This document shows positions 34,821 through 43,113 of a DNA stretch of 64,000 bases, one piece after another. The DNA is from Fibrobacteria bacterium (GTDB taxonomy: Bacteria; Fibrobacterota; Fibrobacteria; UBA11236), in contig JANYDA010000001.1 of NCBI GenBank assembly GCA_025360005.1, forward strand, positions 1 to 64,000, written 5' to 3'. Every line of letters starts with the position of its first letter. The stretch's first letter is position 1. A program made the translations under genes and the position numbers. The notes under the pieces are model-generated. The model was not told the origin of the DNA. It saw only the letters and a program-made list of their open reading frames with translations, and did not search any database.

Positions 34821-35741
34821 TTATTTAACATCCTCTTGTAAAGAAGATGACCAGGCGGGATGAAAACGCCCCTCGGCATCCAGGATTAAGCCTTCGTCCC
34901 CGCGGTTTTCATTCCCGAAATAATCGATGCTGTCATTTTCCTTGGCGAAGAGCCGTAGCTCACTGCGATGGAAATCCAATGACAATGTCACCTTTCCCTG
35001 ACGCTCCAGGACACATGGCTCCCCGGCCACATCGATTTGCAATTCTCCTTGTTGGTAGAAGCGGATAGAGGCTTTCCGCAGGCATTGTTCCATACAGGCC
35101 TTTAGGTCGTCGATGCGGAAAACCGTGCGGACCTGGTACCATCGGCCGAAACTGATCCCGAAGGCGACGAGTATGGCAAAGGTCGATAAACCGGTGAAGG
35201 GGACTTTGGAAATGCGCGCCTCCATCACATCCGGCTCCACGGTTTGATCCCGCATCCGGCTGCGGGCATCATCAAGGACCTCCTTCAGCCTTTCCCTTGT
35301 GCCTTTGGTTTTAAGCCAGAATGTCCTGCCCAGCCAACGGATTATCAGGATCCAGATGATGAAGTCAAGCCATACCGTGGTTTTGAAAACCGTTTCATTC
35401 CACTGGAAAACCAAGGTGAAATCGATGGAAGCGAGAACCACTAAGATAAGGTTGAGGAAGGGGTTAACCCAGGAATCCTTACGGACTTTCTCGGTCTGGA
35501 AAACCTTCTTGGCCACCCGGTTATAGGACTCCACCAAGCTCTCGAAACTGCGCTGGGAGCGGAAGGACAGATAGCGGATGAAAAGTACTGAGGCGAACCC
35601 CAAATAGCAGGCTTTGATCGAATGCACGCCTATCCTGCCCCACTCCAAATGATGGGAACGATCCAGGATCAAGGCGGAGATCTGCAGGCAGATGAACAGG
35701 CCAAGCCACCAGCCCAGCACCAGGATATTCCGCATTCTCAT
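34821..35741 (-). CDS. Membrane protein of unknown function
   Basis: About 306 residues with four predicted membrane helices (ILVLGWWLGLFICLQISALI, ACYLGFASVLFIRYL, FLNLILVVLASIDFTLVF, WLDFIIWILIIRWLG), then a helical cytoplasmic stretch, a fifth hydrophobic segment (LSTFAILVAFGISFG) and a beta-rich C-terminal domain of about 90 residues. I do not know the family. A TTG start at 35780 is possible; the ATG at 35741 precedes the first helix directly. It is divergent from the M23 peptidase gene, and a joint role in cell-wall work is only a guess. Confidence 0.7.
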   Translation of the reverse strand: MRMRNILVLGWWLGLFICLQISALILDRSHHLEWGRIGVHSIKACYLGFASVLFIRYLSFRSQRSFESLVESYNRVAKKVFQTEKVRKDSWVNPFLNLILVVLASIDFTLVFQWNETVFKTTVWLDFIIWILIIRWLGRTFWLKTKGTRERLKEVLDDARSRMRDQTVEPDVMEARISKVPFTGLSTFAILVAFGISFGRWYQVRTVFRIDDLKACMEQCLRKASIRFYQQGELQIDVAGEPCVLERQGKVTLSLDFHRSELRLFAKENDSIDYFGNENRGDEGLILDAEGRFHPAWSSSLQEDVK

Positions 35742-35893
35742 AACTGGGCCATGGTACCAATTTACCAGCCGGCCGAGCAAGCTTTCCCAAAGTAATCGTC
35801 ATTTTCCTAAAACCCGGCCTTCAGGACACTTACAAGGAAGATTTTTCCTTGACTAGATGCGAGCCCGGCATTAAACTTTTGAGGCCTTTCATA

Positions 35894-36877
35894 ATGGACC
35901 GACACATAAAAAAACCTGGCTTCAGCGAAACCGTTTTCGCCAAACTCTTCAACATTGTCGCGGGCAAGGACTACCTTGTCTCGGTTGAATGGGACGCCCG
36001 ACGCGGATCGCAATTTTTCCCACTCAATAGCCGGCTCAAGAACTGGGTGTTGTTTGGCGCCGGCTTGGTTTCCCTTGGAATTCTCGGTTTGGTGGGCGAA
36101 TCAGGCGCCTGGATGTATCGGGAAGTTTCCCTGCAATACCGGTACGAGGAAAATGCATCCCTGAAGTCCGAGTTGAATTCGGTTCTACAGGTGCAAGGCT
36201 CGGTGGAATCCAGCCTCGACAGCCTGAGCCGATTGGAAGAAAAAATCCGCGCCCTATATGGCATGAACGGCCACGACAAATCCTTCCTCGCCTTTGGAAT
36301 GGGTGGACGGAGGCCGGATCTGTCCGGACAACCCTTCGCCTCGGCAGTGTCGGAACAGATCCTGAGTTCAAGCCTGAAGAACCGGCAGATACAGAGCAAG
36401 ATCTCCTACACCAGTTCCAGCTTCAAGCAAATCGATGAGTTCGTCCGCTTCCGGCACAACCTATGGGAACATACCCCCTTTGTACTCCCGGCCAAAGGCC
36501 AGATCACCAGCGGCTTCGGCTATCGCCTGCATCCCGTAACGGGCGAAAATGCCATGCACGAAGGCCTGGACATCGCCAACAGCCGATGGACCCCTATTTT
36601 CGCCACCGCGGACGGCATCGTGGTCACTTGCAACCAAAGCGGGACTTTCGGAAACCTGGTGGTGCTGGACCACGGCAACGGCTACCTGACCAAGTTCGGG
36701 CACATGACCAAGATCATGGTGGAAAAGGGCCAGTTGGTGAAACGCTACGGCCTGATAGGATACATGGGCGATTCCGGACGTGCCACGGGCATCCATTTGC
36801 ATTATGAAGTGCATCGCGACGGTACCCCGCAAAACCCCGAGAAATACATTTTGCCTTCGGGCATCCTGGTAGATTAA
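35894..36877 (+). CDS. M23 (LytM-type) metallopeptidase
   Basis: A 327-residue membrane-anchored peptidase or peptidase-like factor. One membrane helix at about residues 50-68 is followed by a coiled coil (about 75-122), and then the M23 domain. Zinc ligands are intact: His222 and Asp226 in HEGLDIAN and His303 in HLHYEVH, with His270 as the usual catalytic His. The signature GYRLHPVTG precedes it. Such proteins cut peptidoglycan cross-bridges or activate amidases through the coiled coil. The ATG at 35894 is preferred to the TTG at 35849. Confidence 0.92.
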   Translation: MDRHIKKPGFSETVFAKLFNIVAGKDYLVSVEWDARRGSQFFPLNSRLKNWVLFGAGLVSLGILGLVGESGAWMYREVSLQYRYEENASLKSELNSVLQVQGSVESSLDSLSRLEEKIRALYGMNGHDKSFLAFGMGGRRPDLSGQPFASAVSEQILSSSLKNRQIQSKISYTSSSFKQIDEFVRFRHNLWEHTPFVLPAKGQITSGFGYRLHPVTGENAMHEGLDIANSRWTPIFATADGIVVTCNQSGTFGNLVVLDHGNGYLTKFGHMTKIMVEKGQLVKRYGLIGYMGDSGRATGIHLHYEVHRDGTPQNPEKYILPSGILVD

Positions 36878-36915
36878 AATCTCAGCAGAGCAAAATCCCG
36901 TCGCATGACTATGCG

Positions 36916-37989
36916 GTGGACGCAGCGGATGCGGACACCCATTCCCATGCGGTCTTCCCTGGAGCGCTGCTGGTGCCATTGCTGATCTTGATCCTGCTCT
37001 TGGCCGCAGCACGGCCGCGCGGCGAGGAGTTTTCCGGCGAACCGTTCTTGCTGGGTTCCAGCGTAGCGGACAACGGCACCTCCGGCGCTATCCCTTCCCG
37101 ATTATACACGGCCACGCAGTTCTTGGATTTCCCCGCCGATTTCGGAGACGCCAATACCTTGCGGTTGGAGCTGGCGGATCTTCCCATCTTCGGGGATTTG
37201 AGCCAAAGCTGGGACGGCGCGCTGGGATATTCCCTGGATGCCAAAACCCATCTTTCCGTTTACGGGCAACTGGTCAGTACCCCCGATATCCCGGTACTAC
37301 CGCTGCTGCGTGGTTCCAAGGAGGATCGCCTGAACGATCCCGGCTTCCGTCCAGTGGCCTGCGATGGCTGCCAAGAGATGCGGGATATGGTCTATCTGGT
37401 AAGCATGAACTTCATGCGCAAATACGACACCGAGTTCCCACGCCTGGACGCGTTCAGCCGTCCCATCCCCATCCAATTGAGCGCCGGACTCACGGCCAAG
37501 TACTTCTACGAGGAATTGGAGGGCGGCGACTATATCGCCCAGAATATGAACCTGGATGCCGGCGCCTGCATGAAGTTCTTCTGGGGCTTCAATCCTAGCA
37601 CTGGCCTATCCGACAGGAACATCAAGATCCAGTTCTCGGGATTTGAAATACTCCCGACCCGTCAGCAAAGCGAGTTCGGCGGCGCGCAGGTTTACGAGAA
37701 GATGGATTACCGCTGGCGCATGTCCGCCAACTGGGAGGAGGGATTCCCGGATCTGGCCAGTACGGTATCGGCCGGGTTCTCGCAGAAATCGGAAGGCGGC
37801 AACTACCCCGCGGTGGGATTGGAATGGGATCTCAAGGAAACGCTTTTCCTTCGCGCCGGTATGGACAGGGATTTCATCAGCGCAGGGGCTTCGCTGGCAT
37901 GGCGCTGGGCATCCGTCCACTACGCCTTCCGCTACCACGAATTGGCTTCTTCCCTGTACCAGGTATCGTGCCAGGTGCAGGTGCCTTGA
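36916..37989 (+). CDS. Exported beta-rich protein, possible outer-membrane barrel
   Basis: About 357 residues with an N-terminal hydrophobic stretch (ALLVPLLILILLLAAARP) serving as a signal peptide. The rest is a run of alternating amphipathic beta strands with many aromatic residues (for example AGLTAKYFYEELEGGDYIAQNMNLDAG and WRMSANWEEGFPDLASTVSAGF), like outer-membrane barrels of the PorV/PorQ or FadL kind, though the C-terminal residue is Pro, not aromatic. One pair of Cys (VACDGCQEM) may form a disulfide or bind metal. The GTG start at 36916 is uncertain. It ends at a bidirectional terminator. Confidence 0.6.
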   Translation: MDAADADTHSHAVFPGALLVPLLILILLLAAARPRGEEFSGEPFLLGSSVADNGTSGAIPSRLYTATQFLDFPADFGDANTLRLELADLPIFGDLSQSWDGALGYSLDAKTHLSVYGQLVSTPDIPVLPLLRGSKEDRLNDPGFRPVACDGCQEMRDMVYLVSMNFMRKYDTEFPRLDAFSRPIPIQLSAGLTAKYFYEELEGGDYIAQNMNLDAGACMKFFWGFNPSTGLSDRNIKIQFSGFEILPTRQQSEFGGAQVYEKMDYRWRMSANWEEGFPDLASTVSAGFSQKSEGGNYPAVGLEWDLKETLFLRAGMDRDFISAGASLAWRWASVHYAFRYHELASSLYQVSCQVQVP

Positions 37990-38002
37990 AGCCGGGGAGG
38001 TC

Positions 38003-38032
38003 AAATGCAAAAGGCTTTTGCCTTTTACATTT
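38003..38032. terminator. Bidirectional terminator
   Basis: AAATGcAAAAGGC-TTTT-GCCTTTTaCATTT is symmetric, with A and T runs on both sides, and sits between the convergent beta-rich protein gene and the GH1 gene. Confidence 0.8.
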
Positions 38033-38035
38033 CCC

Positions 38036-39397
38036 TCACACCACTCCCGACCTGATTATTTCCCGGTAGAGGAACGCGCTTTCCTTGGGAATGCGCTCCT
38101 GGGTTTCATAGTCCACGTAGACGATGCCGAAGCGCTTGAGGTAGCCCTCCGCCCATTCGAAGTTGTCCATCAGGCTCCACTGGAAGAAACCGGCCAACCC
38201 TAAACCTTCGCGCACGGCGCGGTGCGCCTCGCGGACATGGTTGCGCATCCATTGCACTCTGTCCAGATCGATGATGCGGCCTTTTTCGTCGCGGATATCC
38301 TCACAGGCGCAGCCCGTTTCCGAGATGTAGGATTTGTTCACGCCGTAGGCTTCCCGATAATAGCGGGTGCACCAGTACAGGGCCTGCGGCACCGGCTTGA
38401 GCCAATCCAACGCCAGGTGCGGATAACCGTTGGGGAAAGGCAGCATGCGGTAGCCGGCGGCATCATCTGCGGGCTCCACGAAAAAACCAGAGTATACGTT
38501 GATACCGATGAAATCCGTGGGCGAGGAAATGAGCTTCATGTCCCCATCCTTAATCACCGGGGCGTCGGCGCCTTGCTCCTCCAGCCACCAGGGCGCGTAG
38601 GCCCCTTTGAAGATGGGATCGTTAAGGTAGGAACCAATGCGGACAAAGGCCTTCTGGGCCGCTTCCTCATGCGCGGGCGTTTCCACCAGGGGAACGGGGA
38701 TGATGGGGTTGTTGACCAGGCCCACTTCCGCGTCTTTGCGCGCGAATTGGCGGACGATGCGGACGGCCATGCCGTGGGTGAGAAAGGCGTTGTGATAGGC
38801 CGCGTTCAGATCCTTCCGCGGCACGATGAGTCCGGGCGCATGGCGGCCATCCCCGTAGCCCATCCCGATGAAGCAAGGGATTTCATTATGCGTCATCCAG
38901 TTCTTGACGCGATCGCCCAAGCGTTTGACCACCGCTTCCGCATAGGGCCCGAAAGCTTCCACGATATCGCGGTTGACCCAACCGCCCTGGTCCTGGAGCG
39001 ATTGCGGCAGATCCCAATGGAACAAGGTGGTGAAGGGGACGATACCCGCTTCCAGGAGACCGTCCACCAAACGATCATAGAAATCCAGCCCGGCCTTGTT
39101 GACGGGACCTCGGCCCCCGGGAATCACGCGCGGCCAGGCGGTGCTGAACCGGTAGGCCTGTATCCCCAACTCCTTCATCAGGCGGATGTCCTTTTTCCAT
39201 AGATGATAATGATCGCAAGCGACATCCCCGTTATGGCCCAAAGCGACCTTGCCGGGAGTGCGGCAGAACTTGTCCCAAATGCTTTCCCCGCGTCCGTCGG
39301 TCCAGGCCGCGCCTTCCACTTGGAAAGAGGCCGTGGCGCAACCCCATAAAAACCCTTCCGGAAACCAATCCTTATCCACCCTGGGTCTAATCGACAT
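38036..39397 (-). CDS. GH1 beta-glucosidase
   Basis: A 453-residue cytoplasmic family 1 glycoside hydrolase: FLWGCATASFQVEGA at the start, YRFSTAWPRVIPGG, and LFHWDLPQSLQDQGGW. The acid/base Glu172 is in THNEI (the family usually has NEP) and the nucleophile Glu360 in YISETG (usually TENG). Both acids are present and the substitutions are within the family range. The lack of a signal peptide means it cleaves cellobiose or cellodextrins after import. It is divergent from the ABC transporter genes, sharing a 196-base control region with them. Confidence 0.95.
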   Translation of the reverse strand: MSIRPRVDKDWFPEGFLWGCATASFQVEGAAWTDGRGESIWDKFCRTPGKVALGHNGDVACDHYHLWKKDIRLMKELGIQAYRFSTAWPRVIPGGRGPVNKAGLDFYDRLVDGLLEAGIVPFTTLFHWDLPQSLQDQGGWVNRDIVEAFGPYAEAVVKRLGDRVKNWMTHNEIPCFIGMGYGDGRHAPGLIVPRKDLNAAYHNAFLTHGMAVRIVRQFARKDAEVGLVNNPIIPVPLVETPAHEEAAQKAFVRIGSYLNDPIFKGAYAPWWLEEQGADAPVIKDGDMKLISSPTDFIGINVYSGFFVEPADDAAGYRMLPFPNGYPHLALDWLKPVPQALYWCTRYYREAYGVNKSYISETGCACEDIRDEKGRIIDLDRVQWMRNHVREAHRAVREGLGLAGFFQWSLMDNFEWAEGYLKRFGIVYVDYETQERIPKESAFLYREIIRSGVV

Positions 39398-39440
39398 GAG
39401 TCCTTCCTGCCGGCGCCTGTATTGAGTCCGGAAAATGCGG

Positions 39441-39470
39441 GGTTATGCGGTTATTTACCGTTATTTAGTG
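39441..39470. repeat. Tandem GGTTAT-type repeats in the GH1/ABC control region
   Basis: Three direct copies follow each other: GGTTATGC, GGTTATTTAC, CGTTATTTAG, at 8-10 base spacing. Direct repeats on one face of the helix suit an activator or repressor binding as a row of monomers. They lie about 45 bases upstream of the GH1 start and 125 bases upstream of the ATPase gene. Confidence 0.5.
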
Positions 39471-39593
39471 GCGAAAGGAACGCCTTCGGTTCCGGCGGGG
39501 GCCCGATTGTCGCGCGGGCCGAAATCTCACATTACGCGAACCGGTTTTCCCTTTTTCCCACTAACCCCAGTGCGCCCCTATGCGGTGGGAAGG

Positions 39594-40676
39594 ATGCGTT
39601 CCGTGGCAGAAGTCGTTCTGAAGCATATCCATAAGGTCTACGACGGAGGTGTCGTAGCGGTCCAGGACCTTTCCTTTGAGGTCCAGGACAAGGAATTCCT
39701 GGTCCTGGTGGGACCATCCGGCTGCGGCAAGTCCACTCTTTTGCGTATGATCGCGGGCCTGGAGGAAATCACTTCCGGGGACCTGTTCATCGACGGCAAG
39801 CGCTGTAATGACGTGGCGCCCAAGGACAGGGACATCGCCATGGTGTTCCAGAACTATGCACTGTACCCCCACATGACCGTGGAAGAGAACCTGGCCTTCG
39901 GCCTAAAGCTGCGGAAGCTGCCCAAGGATGAGATCAGGCGCCGCGTGGGCGAAGCCGCGGAGATGCTGGGCATCACGGCTTATCTATCCCGCAAGCCTAA
40001 AGCCCTGTCCGGAGGCCAGCGCCAGCGCGTGGCCCTGGGCCGCGCCATAGTCCGCAAGCCCAAGGTATTCCTGTTCGATGAACCGCTTTCCAACCTGGAC
40101 GCCAAGATGCGCGTGCAGATGCGCGTTGAGATTTCCCGTCTGTCCGGGCAACTGCAGACCACGATGATCTACGTGACCCACGACCAGACCGAAGCCATGA
40201 CCATGGGCCATCGCATCGTGTGCATGAAAGACGGGGTGATCCAGCAATACGGGACCCCGATGGAATTGTATAAGCATCCCACCAATAAATTCGTGGCCGG
40301 CTTTATCGGCATGCCCCCCATGAATTTCCTGCCTTGCGAATGGAACGGCGAGTCCTTAGCGATCACCGGCGCCGGGGCAACGGGGGTGTACGCCACCGAT
40401 TTCAAAACGCATCCGGCCGCAAAACCCATCCTGGGAGTGCGCCCGGAGCATTTGCGCCTGGAGCGCATGGCCAACGATGGCGGCAAAGGCGAAGCGCGGG
40501 CGGGAATAGCCGCCGAAGTGGAAGTGGTAGAACCTTTGGGGGCCGAGACCCTTGTGTATTGCCGGGCCGGCCAGCATCGGGCCGTGGCGCGCATCCATCC
40601 GGATATGCTGGTGGGTCGGGGCGACCGGGTCACCTTGATTCCCGATGCCGCGCATTTGCATTTCTTCGATGCCTGA
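39594..40676 (+). CDS. Sugar ABC transporter ATPase (MsmK/UgpC type)
   Basis: A 360-residue ATPase of the carbohydrate uptake group 1 family. Walker A GPSGCGKST, Q loop VFQNYALYPHMTV, signature LSGGQRQRVALGRAI, Walker B VFLFDEPLSNLD and the His switch YVTHDQTEAM are all intact; a regulatory TOBE/OB domain follows (about 245-360, with LGVRPEHLRLE). Such ATPases can drive several sugar importers. The frame is open to 39435, but the ATG at 39594 behind GGTGGGAAGG gives the usual start. First gene of the locus; the binding-protein gene follows 30 bases later. Confidence 0.95.
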   Translation: MRSVAEVVLKHIHKVYDGGVVAVQDLSFEVQDKEFLVLVGPSGCGKSTLLRMIAGLEEITSGDLFIDGKRCNDVAPKDRDIAMVFQNYALYPHMTVEENLAFGLKLRKLPKDEIRRRVGEAAEMLGITAYLSRKPKALSGGQRQRVALGRAIVRKPKVFLFDEPLSNLDAKMRVQMRVEISRLSGQLQTTMIYVTHDQTEAMTMGHRIVCMKDGVIQQYGTPMELYKHPTNKFVAGFIGMPPMNFLPCEWNGESLAITGAGATGVYATDFKTHPAAKPILGVRPEHLRLERMANDGGKGEARAGIAAEVEVVEPLGAETLVYCRAGQHRAVARIHPDMLVGRGDRVTLIPDAAHLHFFDA

Positions 40677-40706
40677 AATTTCCGATCCGAATCGCAGGGA
40701 GCCAGT

Positions 40707-42161
40707 ATGAATTATCCGGGTGCCGTAAAAACCGTTGTCTCCGCCTTGGCATTGGCGGCGTTAAGCCTGTTGGCAGGATGCAACAAATCCGCGGCCGGCG
40801 CAAAAGGCGAAAAGGGCGAGGCCGCCGCCGCCAGCGTGCCCAACGGTCCCGGCGAATTGCTGGTCTGGGTGATGCCCAACTCCCCGAAGCCGGAAAAGGA
40901 CATGGAGTCTTTGCTGGAGCCATTCAAGGCAGCGCATCCGGACGTGACCGTGAAAGTCTCCGTGCTGGACTGGGGCAGCGCCTGGACCAAACTCACCACC
41001 GCCGCCATCTCCGGCGACGGTCCGGACGTGGTCCAGCTCGGCACCACCTGGTGTCCTTTCATGACGGACCTGGGGGCCTTGCTCCCGCTGGACGACTTGG
41101 ACGCGGAAATCCACGTGCAGCAATCCTTCCTGGCCAGCACCTGGGCGGCCGCGAAGCCGCGGACTTCCGAGCATGTGACCTCGGTTCCCTGGTTCATCGA
41201 CGTGCGCCCCATGTTCTATCGCACGGACGTATTCGCCCAGGCCAAGGTGGATCCCAAATCCACGGCCACTTGGGACGGCTACCTGGCAGCATTGGAAAAG
41301 ATCAAAGCCGCCGGCATCAAGAACAACGGCGAATCGGTCTCTCCCATAGGCTTTCCGGGCAAGAACGACTGGAACGTGGTGCACAACTTCGCTCCCTGGA
41401 TCTGGAGCGCGGGCGGCGACTTCCTGAGTCCGATGGGAGATAAATGCGTGCTGAACAGCCCGGAGGCCATGAAAGGCATCCTCTTCTACCTGGACATGGT
41501 CCGCAAAGGCCTTAATCCCAAGACCAACATGGAGAAGAACACGGCCCAGGTCTCGGCGGACTTCGATGCGGGCCGCCTGGCCACCTTTTTTGAATCGACC
41601 ATAAAAAATGTCTACCTGCAACGGCCCCCGGAGCAGGGCGGTTCCGCCGGCAGCCACGTGGCCGGCAATTACGGCGTTCTTATGCCCCCCGCCGGGCCCG
41701 TCAAACGCTCCCTGTTCATGGGCGGATCGCATCTGGCGGTATTCAAATCCTCCAAGCGCCCGGACCTGGCGAAAATGCTGGTGCGTTACATGGCCGCCGA
41801 CAGCTCGGCGCAATTGGCCTACGCGGACATCTCCGGATTCCTTCCCGCGCTCAAGAGCGCTTTCGCCAGCCCCTACTTCACGGCCGATGCCAAGCGCAGC
41901 GTGTTCAAGGACATGGTGCAATACGGCCGATGCTATCCGGCCGTGCCCTACTGGGGCGAGATTGAAACAGCCATCCTGATGAAGCGCCTGGGCAACCTCT
42001 TCGACATCGCAGCGGAAGTGAACGGCCCGTATTCGGAAGCGCTGGTGAAGGCGGAGGTGGATGCGGCGGTTAAGGACATCGACGGCCAGATCGAAACCCA
42101 TTTCAAGAGCCATCCCGAGCAAAGGGAATTGCTCCAGAAATCGCTGGCTGCGGCGGAATAG
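40707..42161 (+). CDS. Sugar ABC transporter solute-binding lipoprotein
   Basis: A 484-residue extracellular binding protein (family 1, the maltose-binding fold). The signal peptide ends in the lipobox LLAGC with Cys25, so it is tethered to a membrane. The body starts LLVWVMPNSPKPEKDMESLLE, and there are the expected VKVSVLDWGSAWTKLTTAAI and GDGPDVVQLGTTW loops, with aromatic sugar-stacking residues (WTW-type patches). AGGGAGCC precedes the ATG. It should deliver oligosaccharides, probably cellodextrins given the neighbours, to the permease pair. Confidence 0.93.
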   Translation: MNYPGAVKTVVSALALAALSLLAGCNKSAAGAKGEKGEAAAASVPNGPGELLVWVMPNSPKPEKDMESLLEPFKAAHPDVTVKVSVLDWGSAWTKLTTAAISGDGPDVVQLGTTWCPFMTDLGALLPLDDLDAEIHVQQSFLASTWAAAKPRTSEHVTSVPWFIDVRPMFYRTDVFAQAKVDPKSTATWDGYLAALEKIKAAGIKNNGESVSPIGFPGKNDWNVVHNFAPWIWSAGGDFLSPMGDKCVLNSPEAMKGILFYLDMVRKGLNPKTNMEKNTAQVSADFDAGRLATFFESTIKNVYLQRPPEQGGSAGSHVAGNYGVLMPPAGPVKRSLFMGGSHLAVFKSSKRPDLAKMLVRYMAADSSAQLAYADISGFLPALKSAFASPYFTADAKRSVFKDMVQYGRCYPAVPYWGEIETAILMKRLGNLFDIAAEVNGPYSEALVKAEVDAAVKDIDGQIETHFKSHPEQRELLQKSLAAAE

Positions 42162-42166
42162 GCCTG

Positions 42167-43102
42167 ATGTTCAAAAAGCTGCTGCGTTCCATTTCCCGGA
42201 ACCGCGTCCCGTATTTTTTCCTGTTGCCCACCATTATCGGGATGTTGGTGCTGCAGGCCGCGCCCATCCTCCAGGGTTTGTATCTGGGCTTCTTGCGCAG
42301 CCGCAAGGACAAACTTTTGGATTATCTCTCCGCGCCCTGGGCGGGACTGGACAATTACCGGGAGATACTCTTCAATCCCAACAGCCCCATCCGTTCCGGC
42401 CTGTGGGACGCGGTCCGCAACACCGCCTGCTACACCGTGGCCGTTACCATCGGCACTTTGGCCGTGGGCACCGCGGCCGCCTTGCTGGTCAACCGGGAAT
42501 TCCGTTTCCGGGCCGCGGCCCGCACCCTGATGCTTTTCCCCTGGATTGTACCCACTTATGTGGTCGGCCTGTTGTGGGGGTTCCTGTGGCAGCGCGAAGT
42601 GGGCCTCATCAATATCGTGCTGGTGGATTGGCTGCATCTCTTCGCCGTGAAGCCCACCTGGCTCATCGGCCCCAATACCCTTTGGGCCATCATCATTCCC
42701 ACCATCTGGCGGCAATGGCCGTTTTCCATGCTCATGCTGTTGGCCGGCCTGCAAGGCATCCCCAAGGACGTCTACGAAGCCGCGGAAATCGACGGCGCCA
42801 ACAAATGGCAGGCGTTCCGCCGCATCACCTGGCCCTTGCTGAAACCGGTTTGGGCCATCCTCATCCTGCACGGGCTCATCTTCAACGTCTACTCCTTCAA
42901 CATCGTGATCATGATGTTCGGCAACGGCGCCGGATATCCCGGCAAGCACGGGGATCTTTTGATGACGGATCTGTTCCGCAACTCGTTCCAGATGTGGGAT
43001 TTCGGCACCGGAGCGGCCATGTCCTCCCTGCTGATGCTCGCCATGATGACCCTGGTTTTCATCTGGTACCGCATCTTCCGGGACCAGCTCACGGGGAAAT
43101 GA
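42167..43102 (+). CDS. Sugar ABC transporter permease, MalF type
   Basis: A 311-residue permease with six membrane helices and the EAA coupling motif (EAAEIDGANKWQAFRRI) at residues 204-220, which docks into the ATPase Q loop. The first helix is preceded by RNRVPYFFLLPTIIGM, typical of the MalF/UgpA type. It has normal length and no inserted domain. Its start is only five bases behind the binding-protein stop, and the second permease follows 11 bases after, so the four genes form one message. Confidence 0.95.
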   Translation: MFKKLLRSISRNRVPYFFLLPTIIGMLVLQAAPILQGLYLGFLRSRKDKLLDYLSAPWAGLDNYREILFNPNSPIRSGLWDAVRNTACYTVAVTIGTLAVGTAAALLVNREFRFRAAARTLMLFPWIVPTYVVGLLWGFLWQREVGLINIVLVDWLHLFAVKPTWLIGPNTLWAIIIPTIWRQWPFSMLMLLAGLQGIPKDVYEAAEIDGANKWQAFRRITWPLLKPVWAILILHGLIFNVYSFNIVIMMFGNGAGYPGKHGDLLMTDLFRNSFQMWDFGTGAAMSSLLMLAMMTLVFIWYRIFRDQLTGK

Positions 43103-43113
43103 CCGGTTAAAAC

